Shown here in pieces: positions 21,301 to 33,300 of a DNA stretch of 64,000 nt. Within the stretch, counting starts at the first letter, position 1. Each line of letters starts with the position of its first letter. Under the pieces are notes generated by a model that had not been told where the DNA came from, did not search any database, and saw nothing but the letters and a program-made list of their open reading frames with translations. A program made the translations under genes and the position numbers. The DNA is taken from the NCBI GenBank assembly GCA_033557465.1, contig CM066035.1, positions 897,729,309-897,793,308 of the forward strand. Direction: 5' to 3'. This DNA is from Ichthyophis bannanicus (Eukaryota; Chordata; Amphibia; Gymnophiona; Ichthyophiidae).

Positions 21301-24300
21301 AGCAAGAGAAAAGCACTGGCTGTGCACATTACAGCTACAGATCAGTCATAGAATCTACACCATGACCATCAGCGTCACTGCTAATCTAATGACATCATCA
21401 GCTGGGGAAGGGACAGGAAAGGTCAGGAGTCAAAGTGGAGAGTTCATCTTTCTCTTTATGTATTCATTAGACTGACACATCACTTCACATCATTAAATTG
21501 CCTTTGCCAATGTACTATCCATCATAGTCCTTCTTTTTCATTATTAATATCCCATTTCATCTTCACAACACTTCTCATCACTTGCATCATTCCATCAACT
21601 ACATACATAGACCTTTCTTCATATCATACTAATGTATCCTTATATTGTAAGGTTTCTACAAACATCAAACAACTGTTAAAGCTTAGTACTGCTTTTAAGT
21701 GAACTGTAGGTAGAAGATATAAATTTATATTCTTAACAATAAGCAAAACACATTCAGGCTCATTCCATCCCAGACGTATACTGGTTTGACCTGATGTACA
21801 GAGAGGGTCACGATTCTTATCCCGCAGGGCACGTCTAGCCCCATGGGATCAGAATCGCAATCAATTCTGTATGTGCAGGCCAGGACTGCGATTCAACCTG
21901 GACTGCACGTATATGACAAGCCCAACTTACTCAGAGCTTTTAAATGGAGCTGCGGCGCCATGGTGTCTAGTTGCTATGGCAACGCTGCTCCATTTAAAAG
22001 CCGCGATGCCAGCCGCCAGAACAAGCTGCTTATTCCCCACAGCCTGACCCCCAGATTTGGCCTCCCAGGGCCAGGGTCGGGCTGTGGGGAATGCTCTTTG
22101 CCCCCTGCCACTCTTTCCTGGCCCCAGACCCACAGATCCCCGATGTTCAGGTCGCTGGCCCCAGATGTACTTTATAGGCTCTTAAACCTATTAAAAATTA
22201 TCCCTGGGGTGCGTTGGAGTCAGGCTTGCTACACAGTGCCTTGACCTGTGCTTCTAAGTGTCTTAATTTCCTGGGTGATTCATACAGCCCTTGGTTTGTT
22301 AGAGGGAGCCTTTCAAATTGCCCCTTTGATCTGTTACTTCGCTTAAACACCTATTTAAGACAAATTCACAGATCTTTTGCCTCCTAAGTGGGAGTCCTCT
22401 ATGTAAATCTCTCTAGAAACCAATTTCTTTCTACTCAGAGACTCTTTGCTCTATTTTACTTTGTATGCTAAGCTATACTCTGATTCGATGTAAATAAAAA
22501 GCTGTCTGATGGTACTAAGGTCTGATTGACTCGTCAAAAACCACTGAATTCTAAAATACACAGATTTCTCTGTTTTAACCCAAAGAATTCTCTTTTCCCA
22601 AGATTTAGAGTATTTCCCAGAAGATAAATACTTATATGTGCAGATCTTTTTCCAGCTGTAGCAGTTCCTTTTTGGTAGTTTCACATGGCTCCTTACAAAA
22701 TAAGTCCTTATGAGGATAAAATTATAACATTACTCTTAATTAATTCACGTTTTGAGTCGTGTATTTTATAACTGTTTTAAAAAGTTAGGTGCTGGTCTAC
22801 TTGACTTTATAAAATACAAGCCTAAATAGCAGCGAACGCACCTTCAGTTAAGGTGCGATGACTTACACCAGCTGTAGAACTGGTGTAAATTGCACACATA
22901 CTTGCACACTCTACCTACACTCTGTCCAAACTCCGCTCAAACTCCAGCCATTTACACACTCACAGGGAAAGTGGGCACAATGCAAATAACTCATGTGCTT
23001 TTCTCCTAGTCTGTGTTTATAAGAGGGCACTTACATGCATAAATGATTAAAATATCAACATTTAGGTGCAATGTTGGCACCTAAAAATAGGCAGCTCGTT
23101 ATAAAATTATCCCCAGTAAGGACATTAACTTTCTCAGTCAGTATCACAGAAGAAAATAAAGGTCAATAAACAAAAAATATTTAAGATGATACCTTTTCAT
23201 TGTGCTAACAATCCAGTTTCCTCACTAGTTCACAGGAGCTAATGCTCTCTTTGTTAGGTCAAAACAAAAGCAACACATTACTTTATCCATTATCAGATCA
23301 AAGTCCTTCGACCTGAAAGTTTACTGTCACTGTCACCTCTGAGTATCCCTGTCCCTTTTACTCATGCAACCTATGGCCCAACTGAACCTGTACTGCTTAA
23401 GCTTAGTGTAGCTACACCATTTTTTTTTCGCCGACCCAATGAAGGGAGCCTTTGCTTTCAAAAGCTAATCATAGAAATAAAGGTTAACAAATAAAAACAA
23501 AACAAAAAACACATTAAAAAAATTTTCAGAGATGTGTTGCATTAGACTGTTATTTGGGCCAATCCTCCAGAGAGTTATAACCAGCCAGGCAGTGGCGTTC
23601 CTAGTCCTCCTGTCACCTGGGGTGGGCCCCCCAACGCTGCTGATGCCCCCCATGTGGTGCGATTCACGAGACTTCAGCTGGGAGAGAAAAGCAGCCAGCC
23701 CCCAAAGTGCGACATACCATGGCAAACCAGGTTAATCATAAGTTTGCAGCACTGCCTCCATAGGCCCGGGGGGGGGGGGGGGGTGCGGCCCCCCCCACCC
23801 GGCCAGCACCCCGCCCTTAGTACACCACTGCAGCCGGGTTTTCTGGATATCCACAATGACTATGCATGAGATAGATTTGGATGCATTGCCTCCATTATAT
23901 GCAAATCTATGTCATCCATAACCCTTATGGATATCTGGAAAACCTGATTGGAAGGGTAAGTCCCAAGGACTGGGTTGAGAACGATCCAATGAACGGTCTT
24001 ATATACTTCTTGTCATTGACCCCTACGTCTACTTATTCGAGTGGACTAATCTCACAACCACAGTACTGTGCTTATTAAATTTACTTACTTTACAGTAAAT
24101 ATTGTAATACCAGATAGCAGCAGTCACTGCACCCTGAATTCTAGATACACAAAACAGGGACAAAATGACACACACAGATGCTCAAAATCTATTTGACCCC
24201 ATTGATTATGATGGCATCACCCCTATGTCTTGAAAGAATGAGATTTAGCAAGGCCAGGAGGGCTGCTTTGTAAATTTAAGTTCCTCCAGTTTCTAATTGG

Positions 24301-27300
24301 CAGATGGTAAGTCCTGATTCTTTGGGGGGGGGATGGGGTATGGTTTTGAAAGGATGTCTCCCATTTGTATATGTCTCATAAGCGGCTGCTGACGAGAATG
24401 TGCCAGAAGTCTGGGTTTGGCCATTCAGATCTGCATATTTTCTTTTGCTCTCTAGGCACATTACAGTACATGGCTCCTGAAATTATCGATAAGGGACCGC
24501 GGGGGTATGGTGCGCCAGCTGATATCTGGTCCCTGGGATGTACCATTATTGAAATGGCAACGGGTAAACCACCATTCCATGAACTAGGGGAACCCCAAGC
24601 TGCAATGTTTAAAGTAAGTCTGGTTTATTTTACAGTAAACATTTCTGGGGCAAGTAACCACTGGCCTTCAAGCTAATTTTTGAAGAGAAAATTTATTAGA
24701 TTTCCATGCATACACAGGACTGGATCAGCATTTTCAGATTGACATGATAGCACACATGTGTGCACTTACAGAAGAGCGACCGGCTGATGTACACACGTGT
24801 GCCCATCCACATGTGCAAAGTCACTAGAATACCATGACTTACATGCACGGATGGCACATATCTTGATGACAGACGACAGAAGGTGATGGTAAATGGAACT
24901 CTCAGAAGAAAGGAAGGTGCGCAGTGGTGTGCCTCAGGGACTGGTCCTGGGACCGATACTGTTTAATGTATTTGTGAGTGATATTGCAGAAGACTGAATG
25001 GAAAAGTCTGCCTTTTTGCAGATGACCGAAAATTTGCAACAGAGTGGACACTTCTAAGGGAGTGGACAACATGAGGAAAGATCTAAAAACACTGGAAGAA
25101 TGGTCTAATTCTTGGCAGTTAAGATTTAATGCAAAGAAGTGCAGAGTCATGCCCTTGGGATAAAGAAATCCAAAGGAATCATATGTGATAGGGGGAGAGA
25201 GTTTGGTGTGCACAGACCAGGAGAGGGACCTAGGAGTGCTAGTGCGTGAGGATCACAAGGTGGCAAAATAGTGTGACAAGGCAGTGGCAAAAGCCAGAAG
25301 GATGCTGGGTTGCATACAAAGAGGAATTACCATCAGAGAGGAGGAGGTACTAATGCCCCTGTAAAAAGTCATTGGTGAGGCCTCACTTGGAGTATTGTGT
25401 TCAGTTTTGGAGACCATATCTCACAAAGGATATAAAAAAAACTGGAAACGGTTCAGAGGAAGGCGACCAAAATGATTGGGAGCCTGCGCCAGAAGATATA
25501 TGAGAAGAGACTTGAAGACCTAAATATTTATTTATTTATTTATTTAAAGTCTCTTCTATACCGCACTATTCAGCATCAGCGCGGTTTACATGGAACAAAA
25601 ATGCTCAGTACAATTAACACGTATGAGTTCACAGATAACAGGGCAAATAACTGGGATAACAGGGGTAACTATTTACATATCGTGCAACATAGAGTCATAT
25701 AAACATGAATTCTATAGAAACATATGCACCACTAAGGGGTGGTGTTGGATTGTATGAGGTACTTATTGAAAAGATGTGATTTGAGGGCTTTTCTAAACTG
25801 TGTAAGGCTCTTAATGGCCCGGATATCTGGAGGTAATGCGTTCCAGCATCTTGGCGCACTGATACTAAACGCCCTATTGGCTGTAGATGCAGTGCAATCT
25901 GTTATTGCTTTTGGAACTTTTAGGGAGTTTATAGCCGTGGATCTTCTTGCTCTATTTGGGGATGTGGTATGGATGAGGGCAGTTATTGCTTCAGAGGAGA
26001 GCTTGTTAATAGCTTTAAAAGTGAGTAACAAAGTCTTGAAAATGATTCTAGCCTGTATGGGTAGCCAATGTAACTGTATCAGTAAAGGTGTCACGTGGTC
26101 ACTTCTGGAGGCTCCATGGATGACCCTTGCTGCCGCGTTCATGGCGAGCTGCAGCGGGTTCAAGGTGGATAGGGGCAAGCCTTGTAGGATGGCATTGGCG
26201 TAGTCAAAATGAGGTATGATCAACGCCTGATATATAGTCCTGAAGTCATTTGGTTCCAGCATGGATCGTAAATGCCTGAGAGAGCGGATCTTGTAGTATA
26301 CTGCTCTGACTGTGTTTCCGATGTGGGCTTTCATGTCGTTGATCCAAGGTGACTCCCAGGTAGCGTATTGTTGGTTTAGATTGTAACTCTGCTTCTTTTA
26401 CTTTAAGGAATTGTGGTGGGGTGAAGTTAGGGTTCCTCGTAATGAAGAGTACTTCGGTCTTCTTATGTTGAATTCGGAGGTTTTGGGAGAGAAGCCAGTC
26501 AGATATTGCATTGAAACAGCTCGTCAGTGGAGAGAGGTCCAGATGTTCCGTAGAGAAGGGTATGTACAGCAGGACATCGTCGGCGTATAACATGCAGTCA
26601 ACATTGAAGGATCGGATGATCTTACAAATTGGCTGCATGTAAATGTTGAACAGGAGGGCAGAAAGGGAGGAACCTTGTGGGACTCCCTGGCTTTGGTGGA
26701 AAGGTTCCGAAATTATCCCTCCAGAACGAACATGTTGCCATCTTCCGGACAGGTAAGATCTGCACCATTCAAGCGCTCTTCCATTAATACCTTTCTCAAT
26801 TAGTCTTCCTAAGAGGAGCTCGTGACTTACTGAATCAAAAGCTGCAGCGATGTCCAGAAAGATGAGAGCAAATCCTTGACGGATGTCATCAATGCCAGTG
26901 ATTATTTTGCAGAAGAGGGTGGTAAGAAGAGTTTCCACTCCATGGAATACCCTAAAACCATGTTGGCAGGAGTCTAATGGTGCAGAAGCGTCAATGTGAT
27001 CTTGTAGTTGTCGTTGGACCTCTTTTTCAATGATCTTCGCAAGTAGAGGTATACTGGATATAGGTCTGTATGAATCTACTTTTTGTGGATCGAGCTTGCA
27101 GTTTTTTAGAAGAGGTCTGATAGAGGTATGCTTAAGAGCTGAGGGGAAGGAACCTGTTGTAAAGGAGAGGTTCATTATTTTGGATAGAATTGGGCTGAAG
27201 TGGCTGCGAAGCTCCTTGATCCAGAAGGCTGGGCATGGATCAGACTGAGCTGTGGTGGTGTTAAGGGCCATAATAGTGTCTTCAATGCCTTTCTTGGTAG

Positions 27301-30300
27301 GCGTAGAGAATACAGTTAGAGCTGTAGGGCAATTTCGTTCCGGGGTGATGGTTGTAGTCGGGATTTTGATAGTCCGGCATATCTTGGATTGTGCGTAGTT
27401 GGCAAAATCCTGTGGGTGAATCTCAAATTGAGGCCCAGGGGTCGGTTCCTTTGATAGAGTCTTGACTAGGTCAAAAAGATCATGAGGCTTATTAAGTGAT
27501 CTCTTTAAGGTCTCTGAGTAGTATTGTTTCATTGCTTCAGTGGTTGCCTTGCGATGTGCATCAAGATGACAGTTGTACGCTGTCTGGTCATTTGAAGAGT
27601 GAGATCAGCGCCAGCGTTTCTCGAGTTTCCGTAATCGGGTAAGAGAAACTCTAAGATCGGCTGTGTACCATGGAGCGCTTGTTCTTTTCCCTGGAGGCTT
27701 GTTGGTTGGTGTGCGTAGGGCGATTGTGCTGAGGCAGTTGTTCCAGTGAGTAATTAGGTCGTCAAGGTTCAAGGTGGTTTCGTTGATGAGTTGCTGCGTT
27801 TCCGTGAGGATAAGGTCTCTGTTGAAAGGCTTGAAACATCTGTAGTGTGGTCTTGCAGTATTGCTCGGTATCTTGTTGAACTTTGAGTCGATTTTGTGCG
27901 AAGGAATATGGAGGATGATCAATTTGTGATCTGACCAAGGGACAGAAGTTATGGACGTTATGGGGTCCTGCGATGTGCTAAGAGATATCTGAGGGGCGAA
28001 TACTAAGTCCAGAATATTTCCCCTAGTATGGGTAGGTTCCTTTACTAATTGTTTGAATCCGAGATTTGATAGGGCATCAAGGAAGGATGACACTTGATTA
28101 TCCTGCAGCGTTGGCAGGTTGAAATCGCCTAGAATCCAGCTTGGGATGCTTGGGTTATGCGTGTTGGAGGCGAGGTCAATTATTGCAGCAAGATCATCCG
28201 GAGAAGCTGAGGGTGCTCTGTAAAGCAGGTTGATTGAGCAGCGTTTGTTGGAGATGGTGACGGTTTCAAGGTGATTAGTGTTGGTGGAGTCCACTGTCTT
28301 GAAGTGGAGGTCTGTCCTGGTGAGGATGAGTACCCCTCCTCCTCTTTTGTCTCGTCTATGACTTGAATGAGCTGTGAAGTTCTGGGGGAGGAGCTGGTTG
28401 AGTATGACGTTGTCTTCGTCAGATAGCCACGTCTCGGTGACCAGGAGTATATCCAGGTCGTGGAGGGAAATTAAGTCAGTAACAGCTGGCCACTTCTTCC
28501 GGATAGAACGGGCATTGATGAGGGCACATTTCAGGCTATGAGGGTAGGAGTTTTCCACCTGCTTGGATTTCTTAGAGTGCTGAAGCGCAATGTGTAGCAA
28601 GTGTGGGTGATGAGCGCGGGTATCCCAATTTATATTGTTACGGGATGCACCAGACCATCTCCTTCCATGGCTCTGTAATATTGGGATCTGATTGGAAGGA
28701 GGGGTTAAGGTAAGAGAGCAGGAGAACCAGCTAGCAAGGATGATATAGCAACCGATTATGGTGGTAAAGGGGGAACCCATCATGGCAGGGTATTGTGTGC
28801 TTGTGAAACGGGCAGAATTACTTGTGATTGTGGGCAGGTATTTGGGAATTACTAACAAAAGTACAATGGGAACTGGCTAGATAGCAATGAATTACTGACA
28901 ACAGTACAATGAATTACTGACAACAGTACAATGGCTAGATAGCAATGAGGAATTACTGACAACAGTACAATGGCTAGATAGCAATGAGGAATTACTGACA
29001 ACAGTACAATGGTAACTGTCATTGATAAGGCTACTGACGGCAGTATGAAGATTAAGTAGCAATGGTATACGGTGGTTATAATTGTGAGACTATACTTGCG
29101 GTAAACAGCATGAGAGCATGATTATCTGATGAGAGAAGTTTGTTCGGTTCAATCGTGTGGTGACTTTCGTTAGCACTGGGCTGATCGAGGGAGTGCGAAT
29201 GGGCTGATGATGCGCGGGCTCAACCACGGGGGAGCTCAGCTGCTGGATTGCTGGAAGACGATCCTTAATGTAATGGCCACTGAGTTGTGTGGGCCAACTG
29301 CCTAAGGGCCACGCCAAAGGGCCCTCTGGCGAGGCCCTCCGGCGTGGGCCCGCCGGCTGGCGCGGTCTTTTTAAAGTTGCAGGCGGCTGCCCCGATTGGA
29401 CAGCTCACCTGGAAGATGGCTGCCGCTGCAGGAAGGTGGCTCGATCCCCCGATGGGGAGAGCTGCTCCGATGGTGGCTGGCGGCTGTTTCCCCTCGCGCC
29501 GGCTGGCGCTGTCTTTTTAAAGTTGCAGGCGGCTGCCCCGATTGGACAGCTCACCTGGAAGATGGCTGCCGCTGCAGGAAGGTGGCTCGATCCCCCGATG
29601 GGGAGAGCTGCTCCGATGGTGGCTGGCGGCTGTTTCCCCTTGCGCCGGCTGGCGCGGTCTTTTTAAAGTTGCAGGCGGCTGCCCCGATTGGACAGCTCAC
29701 CTGGAAGATGGCTGCCGCTGCAGGAAGGCGGCTCGATCCCCCGATGGGGAGAGCTGCTCCGATGGTGGCTGGCGGCTGTTTCCCCTCGTGCCGGCTGGCG
29801 CGGTCTTTTTAAAGTTGCAGGCGGCTGCCCCGATTGGACAGCTCACCTGGAAGATGGCTGCCGCTGCAGGAAGGTGGCTCGATCCCCCGATGGGGAGAGC
29901 TGCTCCGATGGTGGCTGGCGGCTGTTTCCCCTCGCGCCGGCTGGCGCGGTCTTTTTTTTATGTATTCGCTAGAGGAGAAGTATCAATGACAAAGCAAACC
30001 TTTTTCAAAGAAGAGGAAGCTGTAATACTAGAGGGCATAACATGAAGCTGCAAGGCGGTAAACTTAAAAGGAACATCAGGAATTACTTTTTCGCTGAAAG
30101 GGTGGTGGATGCTTGGAATGCCCTTCCGATGGAAGTGGTGGGGGCAAATACAGTGACAGAATTCAAAATGGCTTGGGACAGACACAGTAGATCCCTTTGT
30201 AGCAAGGGGGTAAAATCAAAGCAAACTTAACTATACAGCAGGAGTGGGGGGGGGGGGGCGGCTGACCTACACCAAGCAGCTGGTACAACCCTAAACACAG

Positions 30301-33300
30301 ACATAGAAGGAGGATGACCTGTATGGAGCTGCAGTTTCGACTACTCTGTCCACCTTACTGGGCAGACGGGATGGACCATTCTGGTCTTTATCTGTCATGT
30401 TACTATCTTGGTCACTTTCTTTATGAAATGACTCCCAGAATGTCTACATATTGTCACAGAGTTTCAACTTGTTTTGTCGCTTGATAAAAAGGCATTCGCG
30501 GGGCATATTTGGATTGGGGAGAAGGGTACACACAAAGAATTGCATTTTCAATGACATGCAGGCAATTGTTCCCCTGGAGCCTAAGCCGCTGATATAGCAA
30601 GTGCAAAGTGCACAGGACTTATATACCCATAGGCCATCTGCCAACGTTTTGAAATTTGTCCTTGAAGAGGGACCTTTTATAAGGGTTGGCTAGATTTCAG
30701 CACATTTTCATGTGTGCATTGGTGGTGTGCGTGCCTGCCTCTACATTTTCCAGGAATGTGAGTAAATTAGAGTGTCTTGTAATTTGAGCACACAAAACTA
30801 TGCTCTGCTTGTGCCCCACCCAAACTCCACCTCTGTGCGTGTCCACAGCGCAAGCCAATGTGATCGGACTGATGTGCCTATTTACAGACTAGTGACCGCC
30901 TAAATTATGGACGTGCACTGCTGAAATACCGCGATTTATGCACTCCTTCTAAAATGATCCCCCTTGTCTTTCCCAGTTCTAATGCATGTCTATACATTTA
31001 CCCCAGGAATTCATAGATTGTAGCAGCTCTTTCCCCCCTCATCATTTCTATAGCACTACAAGGAATACATAGCGCTGTACATTTACATGTAAGAGACTGT
31101 CCCTGCTCGATAGAGCTTAGAATCTAATCAAAACAGGCAACACAACTACTATGGACTAGGGTAGATTTAGGGGAATGATAAGATACACATAGTTGGTGAA
31201 TAGGCTCCTACCTAGTCTTGGACTACCTTGGATTAACACGTCACATTTGCCATTTTTGATTACAGGTGGGGATGTTTAAAATCCACCCTGAGATTCCAGA
31301 ATCAATGTCGTCAGAAGGCAGAGCCTTCGTCATCTTGTGCTTCGAGCCCGATCCCAATAGACGCACCACAGCAGCAGACCTGCTCAAGGACGCATTCCTG
31401 AAGCAGGCGATCAAGGGCAAGAAGCATAAAATTGCCTTCAAGCCTTCAGGTAAGGAGGCTGCTAACGGGAATGTCACAAATGCAAAGTTTGCCGCGGCTT
31501 AGGGAGGAATCTCTCAAGCAGCACAGCTCATGGCTCTGCAGGGCATGAGCAACTTCTGAGAAGTACACTGTGTAAGTCCATAGCCTCGTGCACTCAGAGA
31601 AAATCCAGAGCAAACAGGCGTCTTGATTTTTCTAAATCCCAAGTAATTAAATACCTCAGTTTAATAACAGGGAGCTCAGTTGCCTTTATGACTTTGAATC
31701 AAATTCGGCACATAAACTGCACGTATTTTAATTTCGGCTGATATTAGGAAAGCAGAGAATGTTAATAATACGTAGCCTTTTGAGTTTATTCCTGTTCGGA
31801 TCAAGGTATAATGATATGATTCAGTGCCCTTGGAAACAGCCACATAGTTTCATTTAAATAAAAGATTTGGAAGGTCTAAATGCAAAACCAAAACACACAG
31901 AATAAATAGTCTCTTGCTGGCCCTGGTTATGTGCTGCTGTAGTTCTTAATGCTTTTTCTAGGTAAAGTAGGATATCTTAAAAAAACAAACAAAAAAAAAC
32001 ATGTACCATATAGAAAGACCGAATACAGCATGATGGAGAAAAGAACCATTATGCCCATTTAGTCTACCCAATTACAAATCCGATGCAGTCCCTAACGATG
32101 TTCTTGCAGAGCTGTGCGTGACGTCTCCGCCCACACTGCTGCTGGGAGGGGAAGGGCTGAGGAGTGGGTAAGAGTAGTCTAGGCCTTTCATTCTGGTGGC
32201 TGGGCTGGACAGGTGAGCATCGAAAATAAGGAAAAACTCAGAGCAGCTGTGAATAAGGGCTCAGGGAACCATATCCCCAGGGGAGGTTAGTTCTGATTCA
32301 GCTGGAAGCCCAAAGGAGCAGGAGAAATAGAATAAAAAAACGACATCAGCTACCTCACGTTAACTGCTAGTTTTTTCCTATACACCGAAAAGGTTGGCAT
32401 GCTCAAGGACATTGTCAGGTCAGGGGAAATAAGTTAGCACACAGCACAGATGTCCAGTGTTAGGAACCTAATGGAGGGATCAAAGCTTAGCAAGGCCTAC
32501 CTTGAGGGATCAAGGCCTAACTTGAAAACCTAAATTTAATCACTTGAGGACTTTGAGTTCCAGCCTCCCACTTTTTATAGTGTCACGATTATACAAACTA
32601 TCAGACCAATATTTAAACACCGTGGCCACACTTTTGTTTTTTTAATGTTATACTTATTTTATTTAACCCTGGAATTATCGAGATTTTTTGCACACACTGA
32701 ATACCGTTGGGGTCATAAATGACCCCATGACGAATTTTAATCGTTAACCATGAAAAATTTAAACTAAACAGACAAAATATTATTCTGAATTAATTATTTA
32801 TTATATGAAGGTTAAATGTTTTGAAATTTAATGCTTTATCATAAGATTACATGAAGAAGAGTTGCCATGAAAGCAGTTTTTGCATGCACTTGATGAACAC
32901 AGTAAAGTACTACAGTCATTTGCACGAGACAGACAATTTCTGAATGTTCTTTGCAAACATTGCGCTTGCAGGAGGTGCAAACTATGTTGCTTTTCTTGTC
33001 TTTTTCTCTGGAACAGCAGTGACACCTTGCCCTTTTCTTTGGGATCCCGACATTGCAAACAGCATCAGTGGCTTCTTCAATGCTGGAAGAAGTCTTGCTG
33101 CAATTACCCTGAAGCAGCTGCTTTCCTAATTCCAAAAGGAATAGACAACGTCTGTGCTTTGACTTGGACTGCCATTCTGGATTTAGTGACATCCAAACAA
33201 TGAAGGCGTTCAAAGCACTGATGTCCAACATGTTGTAGAAGATTGTCACTGGCCAGCGTCTTGTCATTCGTTTTGTGGTATACGTGCGCAACATTTGATC

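Larger units (their letters stand above)
25522..29957 (-). mobile_element. Nearly intact full-length L2-type LINE
   Basis: Minus strand, about 4.4 kb: 5' monomer array (29957 down to 29351), 5' UTR with a 39-bp repeat, one long endonuclease-RT frame (28858-25732), a short 3' UTR with the hairpin-like CCGCGCTGATGCTGAATAGTGCGG and a (TAAA)n tail at the left end. Endonuclease before RT, a single long ORF and a microsatellite tail fit the L2/CR1 group, L2 side. The ORF needs only one stop and one frameshift to explain its breaks, so the insertion is young compared with the CR1 it split. Confidence 0.85.
24880..30412 (+). mobile_element. CR1-type LINE, interrupted by an L2 insertion
   Basis: Two pieces, 24880-25521 and 29958-30412, belong to one element. 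The first encodes, with frameshifts and stops, RT motifs (GVPQG-like at about 24925; an ADD box at about 25020) and runs to GAGACTTGAAGACCTAAATAT. The second resumes at GTATTCGCTAGAGGAGAAG and encodes [24 protein letters not shown] and [18 protein letters not shown] CR1 C-terminal blocks, then the 3' UTR. The 4.4 kb between them is the L2 element. This is a different CR1 subfamily from the copies at 18993, 50395 and 54960. Confidence 0.82.

Noticed and set aside
21843..22244. Open frame of 133 codons in the GC-rich patch
   Set aside because: No domain, and the inverted repeats and RFX-like site explain the unusual composition better than a gene.
28889..29012. Regular repeats considered as a CRISPR-like array
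   Set aside because: Vertebrate DNA; the units are contiguous tandem copies without unique spacers and lie in a LINE leader.
29287..30045. Series of open frames with the same protein text repeated
   Set aside because: They are readings of the 146-bp monomer array of the L2 5' end; the real coding frame of that element is on the other strand.
31450..31502. Extension of MAP3K15 exon 4 to a stop at 31502
   Set aside because: A strong donor GTAAGG at 31450 and exact phase with exon 5, which carries ASK3-specific sequence, show normal splicing.
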